DNA from: Campylobacteraceae bacterium
GTDB lineage: Bacteria; Campylobacterota; Campylobacteria; Campylobacterales; Sulfurovaceae
Assembly (NCBI GenBank): GCA_027038275.1
Contig: JALVXC010000069.1
Coordinates: 1 to 48,169 of the forward strand
DNA: 48,169 nt
Direction of reading: 5' to 3'
Made by a program: the position numbers and the translations under genes. The notes below the pieces were generated by a model. The model saw only the letters and a list, made by a program, of their open reading frames with translations. It had not been told where the DNA came from and searched no databases. Shown here in pieces: positions 32,416 through 39,797 of this stretch. How positions within the stretch are numbered: position 1 is the stretch's first letter; every line of letters begins with the position of its first letter.

Positions 32416-33429
32416 TTAAAAATCATCTAAATCAATACTAGACTTAGCATAGTTAGAGACATTTGACTCAAAGAAGTTACTCTTGACCTCATTCATATTT
32501 AGATGTTTAGTTACCAATTTTTGCAGATAGGTTGTACTACTCTCCTCAAAAATTGGGTCAAGTCCTATCTTTTTAAGTCTATCGTTTGCATAGTTATATA
32601 CAGTCTGTCTCATAAGCTCTGGTGTTACACCCATAATAGGATACTGCTCTAACAAATACTCCCCATACTCCAACTCAATCTTTACTGCATCTTCTATCAT
32701 CTCATAGGCAGAGTCTATTGTACTAGCTTGTATTTTGTTTTCTTTATTTATAGTCTTAAAGATATTTGCAAAAAGTGGTAAGTGAGTATTTAGCTCATCA
32801 CGTGCTATAAATTTTATCATATCTCTAGCCCCTGGTACTTTGTCTCCAAGTAGGTAAATGTAAGAGAAGCCTAAAAGAAAGTAGATACCCTCTAAGTTTA
32901 CAGATGCCATAGCCGAAAGCAACATCTTATCTGCTGAACCACCATCTATATAACGTGCAAACTGCTCTGCAATCTTCTGATTTTTTTGGTTTAACATGTG
33001 ATTGTGTTTATATAGGTTAAAGACCTCTTCAGAGTTACCACAAGCATCAAGTAAAACAGCGTAACTTTTAGAATGGTTTACCTCTTGCATAATCTGTAAA
33101 GATAGAACTGCTTTAACTAAACGATTGTTTGCTAGTCGTCTAAAGTCACTAAGGTACTCCTCTTGAGCTGAATCATTAAAGCTTAGTTGAGCAAAGGTCA
33201 TTTTATAGATAGCTTGTTCATTCTCTGTTAGATGTTCAAAATTTTTCTTCTCTGAACTTGTATTTACTTCACTTGGAAACCATGTATTTGCATTCATCAA
33301 ATCATAGATATTACTATCCCAACGATACCTAGAACGGTTAAAGTCTACAAAACCTGTAGGGCTTCCTCCAAAAATTTTCTCGTCTAGTATCTCTTCTCCG
33401 TTAGGATTATAGTAGTGATTTACATTCAT
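32416..33429 (-). CDS. nrdB: Ribonucleotide reductase class I, beta subunit
   Basis: 337 aa. The diiron radical site is seen as E116-VN-H119-SKS-Y123, the usual ExxHSxxY with the tyrosyl radical at Y123. Later ligands lie in the region of LEGIYFLLGF (Glu) and DELNTHLPLF (E and H). The subunit generates the radical used by NrdA to make deoxyribonucleotides. nrdA is not next to it, as is common in Campylobacterota. The ribosome site AAGGAG precedes the ATG at 33429. The C-terminal end (SSIDLDDF) fits the NrdA-binding tail. Confidence 0.93.
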   Translation of the reverse strand: MNVNHYYNPNGEEILDEKIFGGSPTGFVDFNRSRYRWDSNIYDLMNANTWFPSEVNTSSEKKNFEHLTENEQAIYKMTFAQLSFNDSAQEEYLSDFRRLANNRLVKAVLSLQIMQEVNHSKSYAVLLDACGNSEEVFNLYKHNHMLNQKNQKIAEQFARYIDGGSADKMLLSAMASVNLEGIYFLLGFSYIYLLGDKVPGARDMIKFIARDELNTHLPLFANIFKTINKENKIQASTIDSAYEMIEDAVKIELEYGEYLLEQYPIMGVTPELMRQTVYNYANDRLKKIGLDPIFEESSTTYLQKLVTKHLNMNEVKSNFFESNVSNYAKSSIDLDDF

Positions 33430-33509
33430 AAAGTTACTCCTTCTATTTTAAAACTAATAGAGGATTGTATCAATATCTATATTTTTTTTAGTTGATAGAT
33501 ATTATTTTT

Positions 33510-33692
33510 TTATTTTATTTCTATTTCAATATCTAAACTATCACAAACTTCAAGTAAAAAGACAAACGAATAAGAGCCTCTATTTACTTTGGTTCTAATT
33601 GTATTGTCACTATCAATATACCCTTTCTCTTTCATCTTTTGAGACAAGATACTATAGGTAAGATTTCTCGTTTTTAATATATCTTTAATAAA
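33510..33692 (-). pseudogene. DUF6471-like fragment, N-terminus lost
   Basis: On the minus strand an open frame reads FIKDILKTRNLTYSILSQKM, then KEKGYIDSDNTIRTKV and NRGSYSFVFLLEVCD, ending IEIEIK. This matches my recollection of the DUF6471 HTH-like domain (Leu-Thr-Tyr...Lys-Glu-Lys-Gly...Ser-Arg-Gly-Ser-Phe). No start codon lies upstream in frame; an in-frame TGA is two codons before. A neighbouring frame supplies KNDIYDL at the right place, pointing to a frameshift. It is probably a decayed gene or one with a sequencing error. Confidence 0.45.
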
Positions 33693-33745
33693 TCATAAAT
33701 ATCATTTTTACAGGGTATTTCTGTCGGGATAGTAATAAAAGAGCC

Positions 33746-33835
33746 TTATTCATCCTCTTTATCCATTACAAAGCCTATAACAAGTAAAGCTACAACAAAG
33801 AGTGACACCATACCAATATAAAAGTAATGTAACAT
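33746..33835 (-). CDS. 29-aa single-span membrane peptide, translationally coupled
   Basis: ATG at 33835 overlaps the stop of the upstream YcxB-like gene (TAATG), with GGAGG 8 nt before. The product, MLHYFYIGMVSLFVVALLVI followed by GFVMDKEDE, is one membrane helix with an acidic end, like small regulatory or oxidase-associated peptides. Coupling and a strong ribosome site favour a real gene. Function unknown. Confidence 0.5.
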   Translation of the reverse strand: MLHYFYIGMVSLFVVALLVIGFVMDKEDE

Positions 33836-34335
33836 TATTTTAACCTCCCATACTTTTTAGCCATAGATTTAAATTGGCTCTTCTCTTCAAGTGACTTAAA
33901 TCCTGAAGATGGAATATAGTGAAAGTTTGGATATTTGTAGAGCATAATATCATCACCCAAGCTTACCACTTCGTCTATCTCTTCCCAACTCCAATGCTCT
34001 TTTTTAGGAGCAATAAGCTCAAAACCATCTTCATCAATAGTTAGTCTAATCTCTTTATCTTTAAATTCAGACTCTTCAAATGACTTTATGGCACGTCTTT
34101 GTGCTATCCACTTTTTACCATAGTACCAATAGAAAAGCACAATAGTTGTAAAGAGCAAAATAGCAAATACCTCTTTTTTAAGAGCTACTACAATACCATA
34201 CTGCAATAGAGCAATAAAAAACCACCCAATATAGCGTCTACTTGAGTGTTCAAACTGATACTTGTAAGAGGCTTCAAAGAGCTTCTCTACATTTTCTCTG
34301 TTCCAAATATAACTTACTTCAATACTTTTAGACAT
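33835..34335 (-). CDS. YcxB-like membrane protein
   Basis: 166 aa from the ATG at 34335 (MSKSIEVSYIW); an ATG six codons earlier is inside the upstream gene. Two adjacent membrane segments (about 34-50 and 53-70) are followed by a cytoplasmic beta-rich domain with IRLTIDEDGFELIAPKKEHWSWEEIDEVVSLGDDIMLY, the PH-like pattern of YcxB family proteins. The function of this family is not established. It overlaps the preceding hypothetical gene by 8 nt, and the 29-aa peptide follows, forming a three-gene unit. Confidence 0.65.
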   Translation of the reverse strand: MSKSIEVSYIWNRENVEKLFEASYKYQFEHSSRRYIGWFFIALLQYGIVVALKKEVFAILLFTTIVLFYWYYGKKWIAQRRAIKSFEESEFKDKEIRLTIDEDGFELIAPKKEHWSWEEIDEVVSLGDDIMLYKYPNFHYIPSSGFKSLEEKSQFKSMAKKYGRLK

Positions 34336-34933
34336 GCTCTTCACACGTTGCAATAATCAAATCTGATTTTTTAATGCATCCTCTCTTTTCAAGTTTCTCT
34401 ATCATCTCTAATGTTTTAATATATTTTTCTTTAAATATTTTACTATTTATGGCATATTTTTTTTGCTCTTTTTTAGCATACCAATAGGCTAAGGCAATAG
34501 ATGAAGCAAAAAGAGAGTAGATAAGGATTTGCCACTCTTTTAAGTTTAATAAGACAATAAAATATTGTACTGAAAAGAGAACAAAAAACTCAATAGAGAA
34601 GATAATAACTAGAGTTGAACTTTGTTCAAAATCTAGTGTATACTTCTCTATATCTCTTAAGTGAGCTAAATTTTGGTTAATCTCTTCAGCCTCTTTTTTA
34701 CATGAATCATCTATTTTAGACAAATCTATGTCTTTAATATGAATATTGCTAAGGTTATACTCTATATTTATCTGTTCATAATCTTCTAAAATTTGAGGGT
34801 TTGTCTTTATGATTTCTAAGATTTGGTCTTCGGTTGGATTGTTTGTTCCTGCTATCTTTTGAACATCTTGTAAAACTAAATCGTACAAACCAATGTTTTT
34901 TATTTCATTTGCAACGCGTTCTAGGTGTATCAA
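34328..34933 (-). CDS. Two-helix membrane protein, unknown function
   Basis: 201 aa if it starts at the TTG at 34933, which has AAAAGGA just upstream. An ATG at 34999 is also open, but the 22 residues it adds (MKFFLVPTEMVGTSGT...) are the translation of a palindromic repeat and are unlikely to be original protein. The N-terminal part (about 1-100) is acidic and helical; two membrane segments lie at about 107-127 and 132-148; the C-terminus is a lysine-rich coiled helix ending in two cysteines. No family recognised. It overlaps the YcxB-like gene and is probably co-expressed with it. Confidence 0.55.
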   Translation of the reverse strand: MIHLERVANEIKNIGLYDLVLQDVQKIAGTNNPTEDQILEIIKTNPQILEDYEQINIEYNLSNIHIKDIDLSKIDDSCKKEAEEINQNLAHLRDIEKYTLDFEQSSTLVIIFSIEFFVLFSVQYFIVLLNLKEWQILIYSLFASSIALAYWYAKKEQKKYAINSKIFKEKYIKTLEMIEKLEKRGCIKKSDLIIATCEEHV

Positions 34934-34958
34934 GTTTTTCCTTTTATTTAATGTTCCA

Positions 34959-34987
34959 CTCGTTCCTACCATCTCGGTGGGAACGAG
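34959..34987. repeat. Palindromic repeat (CTCGTTCC type)
   Basis: CTCGTTCCTACC (34959-34970) and GGTGGGAACGAG (34976-34987) form a 12-bp stem with one G-T pair and a 5-nt loop. The CTCGTTCC arm is shared with the element at 248-360. It lies at the 5' end of the hypothetical gene and is translated if the ATG at 34999 is used. Confidence 0.55.
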
Positions 34988-34997
34988 AAAAAATTTC

Positions 34998-35025
34998 ATA
35001 TGGTGCGATTGCTATTGCACCATAT
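34998..35025 (-). terminator. Terminator of the gNOR-like operon
   Basis: On the minus strand ATATGGTGC and GCACCATAT form a 9-bp stem (35025-35017 with 35006-34998), followed by a T-rich run (34996-34988). It starts 3 nt after the end of the subunit I gene. Confidence 0.6.
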
Positions 35026-35027
35026 AA

Positions 35028-36695
35028 TTATACTTTATGATTCTCAGCCACAGTTTCAGGCTCAATACCATAAGAAGCTGTTTTATCTTCAGCTGGTAAG
35101 AAGATTCCAATAAGTCCTTTAATTCCAACACTCATAACAATGTTAAATAGGAACAAGAACCATGCTACAAGAACCATTGTTCCACAAATAGCAGCGAGTA
35201 CCATAAGTGTATTAAATTCTCCATTTACATAGAGGTGACGGCGAAGCATTCCATCGAGTCCTGCCATACCTGCAAAAGCACCCATACCTACACCACCTAC
35301 AAGGTAGAGCCAAAAGTGTGTCCATGTAAGTTTTTTTGAAAACATTTTAGTATTGTTAGTAACAATTGGCCATAGTACATAAACAGCAGAGTATAGAGTC
35401 ATATAAAGCCCTACAATAAGTGCAATATGAACATGAGCAAAAATAATCCATTGTGTATTGTGTAAGATTCTGTTCATTCCCATATCTGCTTGAATAATAG
35501 CAGCAGGAACGGCAAGACCAAATCCAACTAATCCACCTAAAAGATAAGCTAACTCTGGAGTTATTTTAAGTGGTCTAGCTTTCCATAGTGTTACTAAAGT
35601 AATAAAGAGTGCTAAACCTTGTGTTAATAATTCAAATGCTGTTACCATTTCTCCTGAGATAAGTTTCATCATCTCTGGTTGTCCTTGGTCAGCTAAAAGG
35701 TGGTGAGACCATACCATCCATGAGACAAGAAGTTCCAACATCAACGCTGCACGAGCTACGTTCTCCATAAAGAGTTTTTGTCCTGTAATGAGTGTAGCAA
35801 GTAAATACCAAGAACCAGCAACATAGATAAGTACTAAACCATCAGCTACAAGGTCAAGACCCCACCAGAAGTAGTTTTTATAAAGAAGAGCATCAATAGC
35901 TCCTACATTTAAAGGGTGTCCAGTTGCATCAAATAGTAGGTAAACTAAAACTAAAATACCAGCACCTAAAATAACAATTGCATCTAAAAAGGTATCTACT
36001 GTACCACGGAATATAGCAACGACAGGAAGTGCTAACGCAGGTTCTTTAGTATATGGTGGTTTCCCTCGAAGTTTATTCCAAAGGTTAAGCATACCATCAA
36101 TACCAAATCCACTAATAAGAAGCTCTTTGGTTGTTTTATCTTTATGTACACCAACTCTTTGGAATATAGTTGCATAGATATTGTAGATAAATCCTAATGT
36201 TCCCACCATAATTAAAGCTACACCAACAATAAATACAATACCACCAAATACAGAGAATTGTGTAGTATCAGCAGGTAAAGGCCAATATAGTGTATAGAGT
36301 GGAGCATAACCTGTAAAGAATGCAGATAACCATGCTAAAGCAGTACCAATAGTAATTAGTAACCAAACTGCATTAGCTAATTTAATGCTATATAGAGGTT
36401 TTTTAGTCAAAAATGGTACTAAAAACATAAACGCAGCAAAAACTAACTGATAGGTTGAACCAAAAATCCCTACAATAGGGTGTACCGTCATAATAGAAAA
36501 GTAGTGTTCAGGGTGATAAAACATATGAGGAATAGGTGCATGAGCCTGTACAAGTCTCATAATCATCCCTTCAATCGCAACTAAACCAAAAAAGAGAAAA
36601 CTCATGACCACTGCTCTTAGTGTTACCTTTTGTAAAGCATTTAAGCTTTTATGGTCAAAATTTGTACCATTGATTAAATTATTCATTATACTCAT
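35028..36695 (-). CDS. Atypical heme-copper reductase subunit I, gNOR-like (putative NO reductase)
   Basis: 555 aa, about 14 membrane segments. Heme ligands are present: H72 (TVHPIVG) and the pair H421/H423 (FAHVHIAL). The CuB pair H331-H332 is present (WSHHLLAD), but the third CuB ligand, the helix VI histidine (HPEVY in oxidases, HLWVE in NorB), is D281 in WGLDLVADG. The active-site tyrosine of oxidases is also absent. An Asp replacing this His is, as I recall, the mark of the proposed gNOR family of NO reductases. The partner gene upstream lacks a CuA site. A shared FNR-type operator with the nir/nor genes supports NO reduction. It overlaps the subunit II gene by one base. No activity can be proved from sequence. 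Confidence 0.72.
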   Translation of the reverse strand: MSIMNNLINGTNFDHKSLNALQKVTLRAVVMSFLFFGLVAIEGMIMRLVQAHAPIPHMFYHPEHYFSIMTVHPIVGIFGSTYQLVFAAFMFLVPFLTKKPLYSIKLANAVWLLITIGTALAWLSAFFTGYAPLYTLYWPLPADTTQFSVFGGIVFIVGVALIMVGTLGFIYNIYATIFQRVGVHKDKTTKELLISGFGIDGMLNLWNKLRGKPPYTKEPALALPVVAIFRGTVDTFLDAIVILGAGILVLVYLLFDATGHPLNVGAIDALLYKNYFWWGLDLVADGLVLIYVAGSWYLLATLITGQKLFMENVARAALMLELLVSWMVWSHHLLADQGQPEMMKLISGEMVTAFELLTQGLALFITLVTLWKARPLKITPELAYLLGGLVGFGLAVPAAIIQADMGMNRILHNTQWIIFAHVHIALIVGLYMTLYSAVYVLWPIVTNNTKMFSKKLTWTHFWLYLVGGVGMGAFAGMAGLDGMLRRHLYVNGEFNTLMVLAAICGTMVLVAWFLFLFNIVMSVGIKGLIGIFLPAEDKTASYGIEPETVAENHKV

Positions 36696-37315
36696 TATTT
36701 TTTACCTCCATCTTCTTTACATCCGACAACAGTAAGCCATTTTTTAACTTTCATTAAGTCTTCTCCTGTTTCAGGGTCATACTCAGCAGGTCCAGAGTAC
36801 TCTGTACTTACTACATCAAATACTCCATTATGGTTAAATGTCCATAAAATATCATTAGAGTCTAAGATACCATTAACATCTGTTCCTGGGTTAACTTGCA
36901 TCTGCATTGCCATAGTTCCATCTTGTCTAAATAATCCAAAACCATAAACTAAGTCTCTACTTTTTACATCAAATTCAATAGTTTGTCCACATTGTACGGT
37001 TACATGTTTTGGCATATTAATCCATTTATGTTTAGCTACTTCAAATTTATAACTTGCATCAGGTTTTATCTCGTGTCTCATAATATCTTGTGATACCCAA
37101 GGGATTGTGTTGTAGGTAAATATATGGTGTCCTACTCCCATAGCCACTAAAAATCCAATATAGCCATAGAATGGTATACGTACTTTTGATGGTACTTTCT
37201 CTTTACGTGTTAGGTTATATCCAAACCACGCGATGATTGAGATAATCATAAAAGCATATATAGTATATGCTACATTATGAAAAGCCAATAACTCTAATGA
37301 GCTTGAAAAGGTCAT
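36695..37315 (-). CDS. Subunit II of the gNOR-like reductase, CuA ligands lost
   Basis: 206 aa with two membrane segments (about 15-33 and 48-66) and a cupredoxin-like periplasmic domain (about 95-205). In cytochrome oxidase subunit II the CuA site is CxExCxxxH; here the aligned stretch is S170-T-E172-Y-S174-G-P-A-E178, so both cysteines and the histidine are replaced (Ser, Ser, Glu), and the upstream His is Tyr124 in DLVYGFGLF. It therefore cannot hold the dinuclear copper, and electrons must enter by another route. The gene leads the operon behind an FNR-type promoter, with GGAGAAAAG before the ATG. Confidence 0.75.
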   Translation of the reverse strand: MTFSSSLELLAFHNVAYTIYAFMIISIIAWFGYNLTRKEKVPSKVRIPFYGYIGFLVAMGVGHHIFTYNTIPWVSQDIMRHEIKPDASYKFEVAKHKWINMPKHVTVQCGQTIEFDVKSRDLVYGFGLFRQDGTMAMQMQVNPGTDVNGILDSNDILWTFNHNGVFDVVSTEYSGPAEYDPETGEDLMKVKKWLTVVGCKEDGGKK

Positions 37316-37351
37316 CTTTTCTCCTTTTTTTTGATTGCATTAATAGATAAC

Positions 37352-37393
37352 ATTTTATTGTTTTTTTTACTAAAAAAAATTGATTTATATCAA
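37352..37393 (-). promoter_or_regulatory. FNR/NNR-type operator and -10 of the gNOR-like operon
   Basis: Perfect half-sites TTGATTTATATCAA (37380-37393), centre 37386.5. On the minus strand TAAAAT (37357-37352) begins 29.5 bp from the centre. Predicted start about 37345, leader 30 nt. Confidence 0.65.
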
Positions 37394-37466
37394 TTCATAT
37401 TCAATTAAATGAGTTTAATTGATTAAAAAATATACAATTTTATTTAAATAGTGATTATTTTATCAT

Positions 37467-37508
37467 TTGATATAGGTCAAATTATTATTATTTTGAATAA
37501 GCTATAAT
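37467..37508 (+). promoter_or_regulatory. FNR/NNR-type operator and -10 of the second pentaheme cytochrome gene
   Basis: TTGATATAGGTCAA (37467-37480) matches at 9 of 10 defined bases. A perfect TATAAT (37503-37508) begins 29.5 bp from the centre. Predicted start about 37515, leader about 14 nt with AAAGG. The rest of 37316-37528 is AT-rich with no gene. Confidence 0.65.
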
Positions 37509-37528
37509 TTCAAAAAAAGGTATCAATT

Positions 37529-38671
37529 ATGAGCTTTAAACTCTCTTCTCTTGCGTTACTGTTGCTTTTTCCATTATATGGAAACACAATACTAGAGAAT
37601 GCTACTTGTAAAAAATGTCATTCCACTATTTTTGCTGAGTATCAAAACTCTATTCATGCAAAATCATCTACTTTTAAAGACCCTGTCCATAAAGCCGTAT
37701 GGGACAAACACCCTGCTAAATTAAAGGGCAACTATAAGTGTGCTAAATGCCATACTCCATCTGACCATGATTTAATTTTAGGTAAAACTAAACTCTCTAA
37801 AAATACTATTCAAGAGAGTGAACCTATCTCTTGTCAAGCGTGTCATACTATAGAGAGTATAGAGGAGCATAAAAAGATAAATAAAAATATATTTACCAAA
37901 AATAGAAAGCTGTTCTTCTCTGCCGATAAACAAAGAGAGGGTAAAATAGTTAAGTTTAAAGAGGAGAGTTCATTTTTTGGGCTTGTTACTAAAACAACAG
38001 GTTCACCATATCATGATATAAACTACAGCAATAGAAATTTTTATAATGGAGATATGTGTCTAGGGTGTCACGACCATAAACAGAATGGCAAAGGGTTTGC
38101 AGTTTGTGATATGCAGATTAAAAAAGGTAACTCAAAAGAGACCTGCATCTCTTGTCATATGCCAAAGTTACAAGGAAGCTTTGTAAATCTTAAAGATACA
38201 AAAAAACATGCTTTTCATGGTATCTCTATTCATACTACAGATGTTTCTCTCCTTTCAAAATATATCAAGCTATCTATTAATAGAATATCAAAAGGGTTTG
38301 AGGTAACTATAAAAAATGAAGCTACCCACACTCTTTTTGCTCAACCTCTAAGACTAAATCAACTTCGTGTAACAATAGAGAGAGATGGTAAAAATATATC
38401 ACTTAAGAAAAAGAATTTTTTACGTATTATAGGTAAAGATGGTAAACCTGCTATGCCGTGGGTAGCAGATAGTGAACTTAAAAATACCCTTATTAAGGCT
38501 CATGAGGTACGAAAAGTAACTTACGATACACCTTTAAAAAAGGGAGATAGTGTAGTTTTAGAGTTTGGTTACTATCTTGTTAATCCTAAGAGTGCTAAAA
38601 AGCTAGGCATTACAGATAAGAGTGTGATGAAGTTTATAATATTAACGAAGAAGAGGGTTAAAATCTTGTAG
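37529..38671 (+). CDS. Pentaheme c-type cytochrome, periplasmic (gNOR-linked paralogue)
   Basis: 380 aa with a signal peptide (about 1-18) and five CxxCH motifs: CKKCH, CAKCH, CQACH, CLGCH and CISCH. Heme order, the EYQNSIHAKS segment, the CHDHK motif and a heme-free beta-rich C-terminus (FEVTIKNEATHTLFAQPLRL) match the cytochrome at 29193, so they are paralogues. It is transcribed divergently from the CuA-less reductase and has its own FNR-type promoter, so it is a good candidate electron donor for that enzyme. The specific partner is inferred. Confidence 0.85.
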   Translation: MSFKLSSLALLLLFPLYGNTILENATCKKCHSTIFAEYQNSIHAKSSTFKDPVHKAVWDKHPAKLKGNYKCAKCHTPSDHDLILGKTKLSKNTIQESEPISCQACHTIESIEEHKKINKNIFTKNRKLFFSADKQREGKIVKFKEESSFFGLVTKTTGSPYHDINYSNRNFYNGDMCLGCHDHKQNGKGFAVCDMQIKKGNSKETCISCHMPKLQGSFVNLKDTKKHAFHGISIHTTDVSLLSKYIKLSINRISKGFEVTIKNEATHTLFAQPLRLNQLRVTIERDGKNISLKKKNFLRIIGKDGKPAMPWVADSELKNTLIKAHEVRKVTYDTPLKKGDSVVLEFGYYLVNPKSAKKLGITDKSVMKFIILTKKRVKIL

Positions 38672-38685
38672 GTTTAAAATAGTAT

Positions 38686-38708
38686 GGATTTGTTAAGCTA
38701 ACAAATCC
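38686..38708. terminator. Hairpin between the pentaheme gene and hypE
   Basis: GGATTTGTTA (38686-38695) pairs with TAACAAATCC (38699-38708) around AGC, a 10-bp stem. It contains the hypE stop codon and lies 15 nt after the cytochrome stop, so it can serve both convergent genes. Confidence 0.5.
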
Positions 38709-39690
38709 TAGGCAACAACTCCCCAGTAGGTAAATCCAAAAACCTCTTAGTCCCCCAAGAACTCTTTAAAATCACTCTTCCCTCATACTCTCTACTTACC
38801 ATGGCAATCACAGCCGAACTCTTATGAGTGCGTTGTAGTACCTCTAAAGCTCTTGCTTCATCTTCCTTTGTTACAGCTAAAAGATACGTTCCCTCATTAG
38901 CAAGGTCAAGAGCTTCAAAACCCAACATCTCACAAATACCTCTAACTTCTTCTTGTACAGGGATAGCCTCTTCTTCTACCTCAATACAGACATTAGAAGC
39001 TTTTGCCCACTCATTAAGAACGGCACTTACTCCACCTCTTGTTGCATCTCGCAGGGCTACTATATTTATCTTGGCATCTATAAGAGCTTGGATTTGTGGG
39101 TATAAAGAGGCACAATCACTCTCAAGGTTACTATCTAGTGAGATACCCTCTCGTGCAGAGAAGATAGTCGCTCCGTGTCTTCCAATGTCTCGACTAACTA
39201 AAATGCTTATGCCCTCTTTTAGAGCCGAAGCAGAAATGCCACTCTGTTTAACCTCTCCTATACCTGTGGTGTTGATGAAGAGTTTGTCTACTGCACCTTT
39301 TGGTACAACTTTGGTATCGCCACTTACAACCACAGCTCCATTTACCTCTAGCTCCTTTTTCATAGAGCGAATAATCTTCTCTAGCTCTCGTGTGGGAAAC
39401 CCCTCTTCTATAATGACCGAACAGGTCAGATATTTAGGTTTAGCTCCCATCATAGCAAGGTCATTACACGTACCACAAATGGCAAGTTTACCGATGTCTC
39501 CACCATTAAAAAAGAGAGGGCTTACAGTAAAGCTATCGGTACTCATGACCAATTTTCCATCTTCTATAAGGGCTGAGTCTTCACTCTTTTCTAAGATGTC
39601 GTTTTTGAAGTGTTTGTAGAAAATCTTTGTAATAAGCTCATTGTTCTCTTCGCCACCGTTTCCGTGGGCTAGGGTTATTGTTTTTGTCAT
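38698..39690 (-). CDS. hypE: Hydrogenase maturation protein HypE
   Basis: 330 aa of the PurM/AIR-synthase fold. It dehydrates the thiocarbamoyl group on its own C-terminal cysteine to a thiocyanate that supplies the CN ligands of the NiFe site. The C-terminus PRIC with the final Cys is intact. Other conserved blocks: LAHGNGGEE, STDSFTVSPLFFNGGDIGKLAICGT, VVSGDTKVV and DATRGGVSAVLNE. It is the last gene of the leftward hyp cluster. The gap to hypD (107 nt) holds an inverted heptamer array, so hypE may be expressed less tightly with hypD. Confidence 0.95.
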   Translation of the reverse strand: MTKTITLAHGNGGEENNELITKIFYKHFKNDILEKSEDSALIEDGKLVMSTDSFTVSPLFFNGGDIGKLAICGTCNDLAMMGAKPKYLTCSVIIEEGFPTRELEKIIRSMKKELEVNGAVVVSGDTKVVPKGAVDKLFINTTGIGEVKQSGISASALKEGISILVSRDIGRHGATIFSAREGISLDSNLESDCASLYPQIQALIDAKINIVALRDATRGGVSAVLNEWAKASNVCIEVEEEAIPVQEEVRGICEMLGFEALDLANEGTYLLAVTKEDEARALEVLQRTHKSSAVIAMVSREYEGRVILKSSWGTKRFLDLPTGELLPRIC

Positions 39691-39708
39691 ATTTTTCCTA
39701 TTCTTTTT

Positions 39709-39797
39709 AGAGTTAAGAGTTAAGAATTAAGAGTTAAGAATTGAGGGGAGTATTTAAGTTTTTTTAACTCTTAATTCTTAACTCTTCCTTCTTAACT
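39709..39797. repeat. Inverted heptamer array between hypE and hypD
   Basis: Units of GAGTTAA/GAATTAA on the left (39709-39742) face TTAACTC/TTAATTC units on the right (39764-39797) around a short core (GAGGGGAGTATTTAAG). The arms can form a large hairpin. The same units occur at 41249, 42134 and inside hypF. Not a CRISPR array: units are 7 bp with no spacers. Confidence 0.8.

Noticed and set aside
31812-35025. Prophage or integrative element
   Set aside because: No integrase, structural phage genes or attachment repeats are seen; only small scattered remnants.
35028-36695. Ordinary cytochrome c oxidase subunit I or cNOR NorB
   Set aside because: The helix VI ligand is Asp and not His, the oxidase tyrosine and the NorB glutamates are absent, and the partner lacks CuA and is not a NorC cytochrome.
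37529-38671. NrfA-type ammonia-forming nitrite reductase
   Set aside because: All five hemes are CxxCH, there is no CxxCK, and the heme-free C-terminal domain does not fit NrfA.
38828-39619. Long open frame on the plus strand (263 codons)
   Set aside because: It lies entirely opposite hypE, which has full family motifs. The predicted protein is Ser/Pro/Leu-rich with no recognisable domain and no ribosome site.
39709-39797. CRISPR-like array
   Set aside because: The repeat unit is 7 bp, adjacent units have no spacers, the array is inverted on itself, and no cas gene is present.
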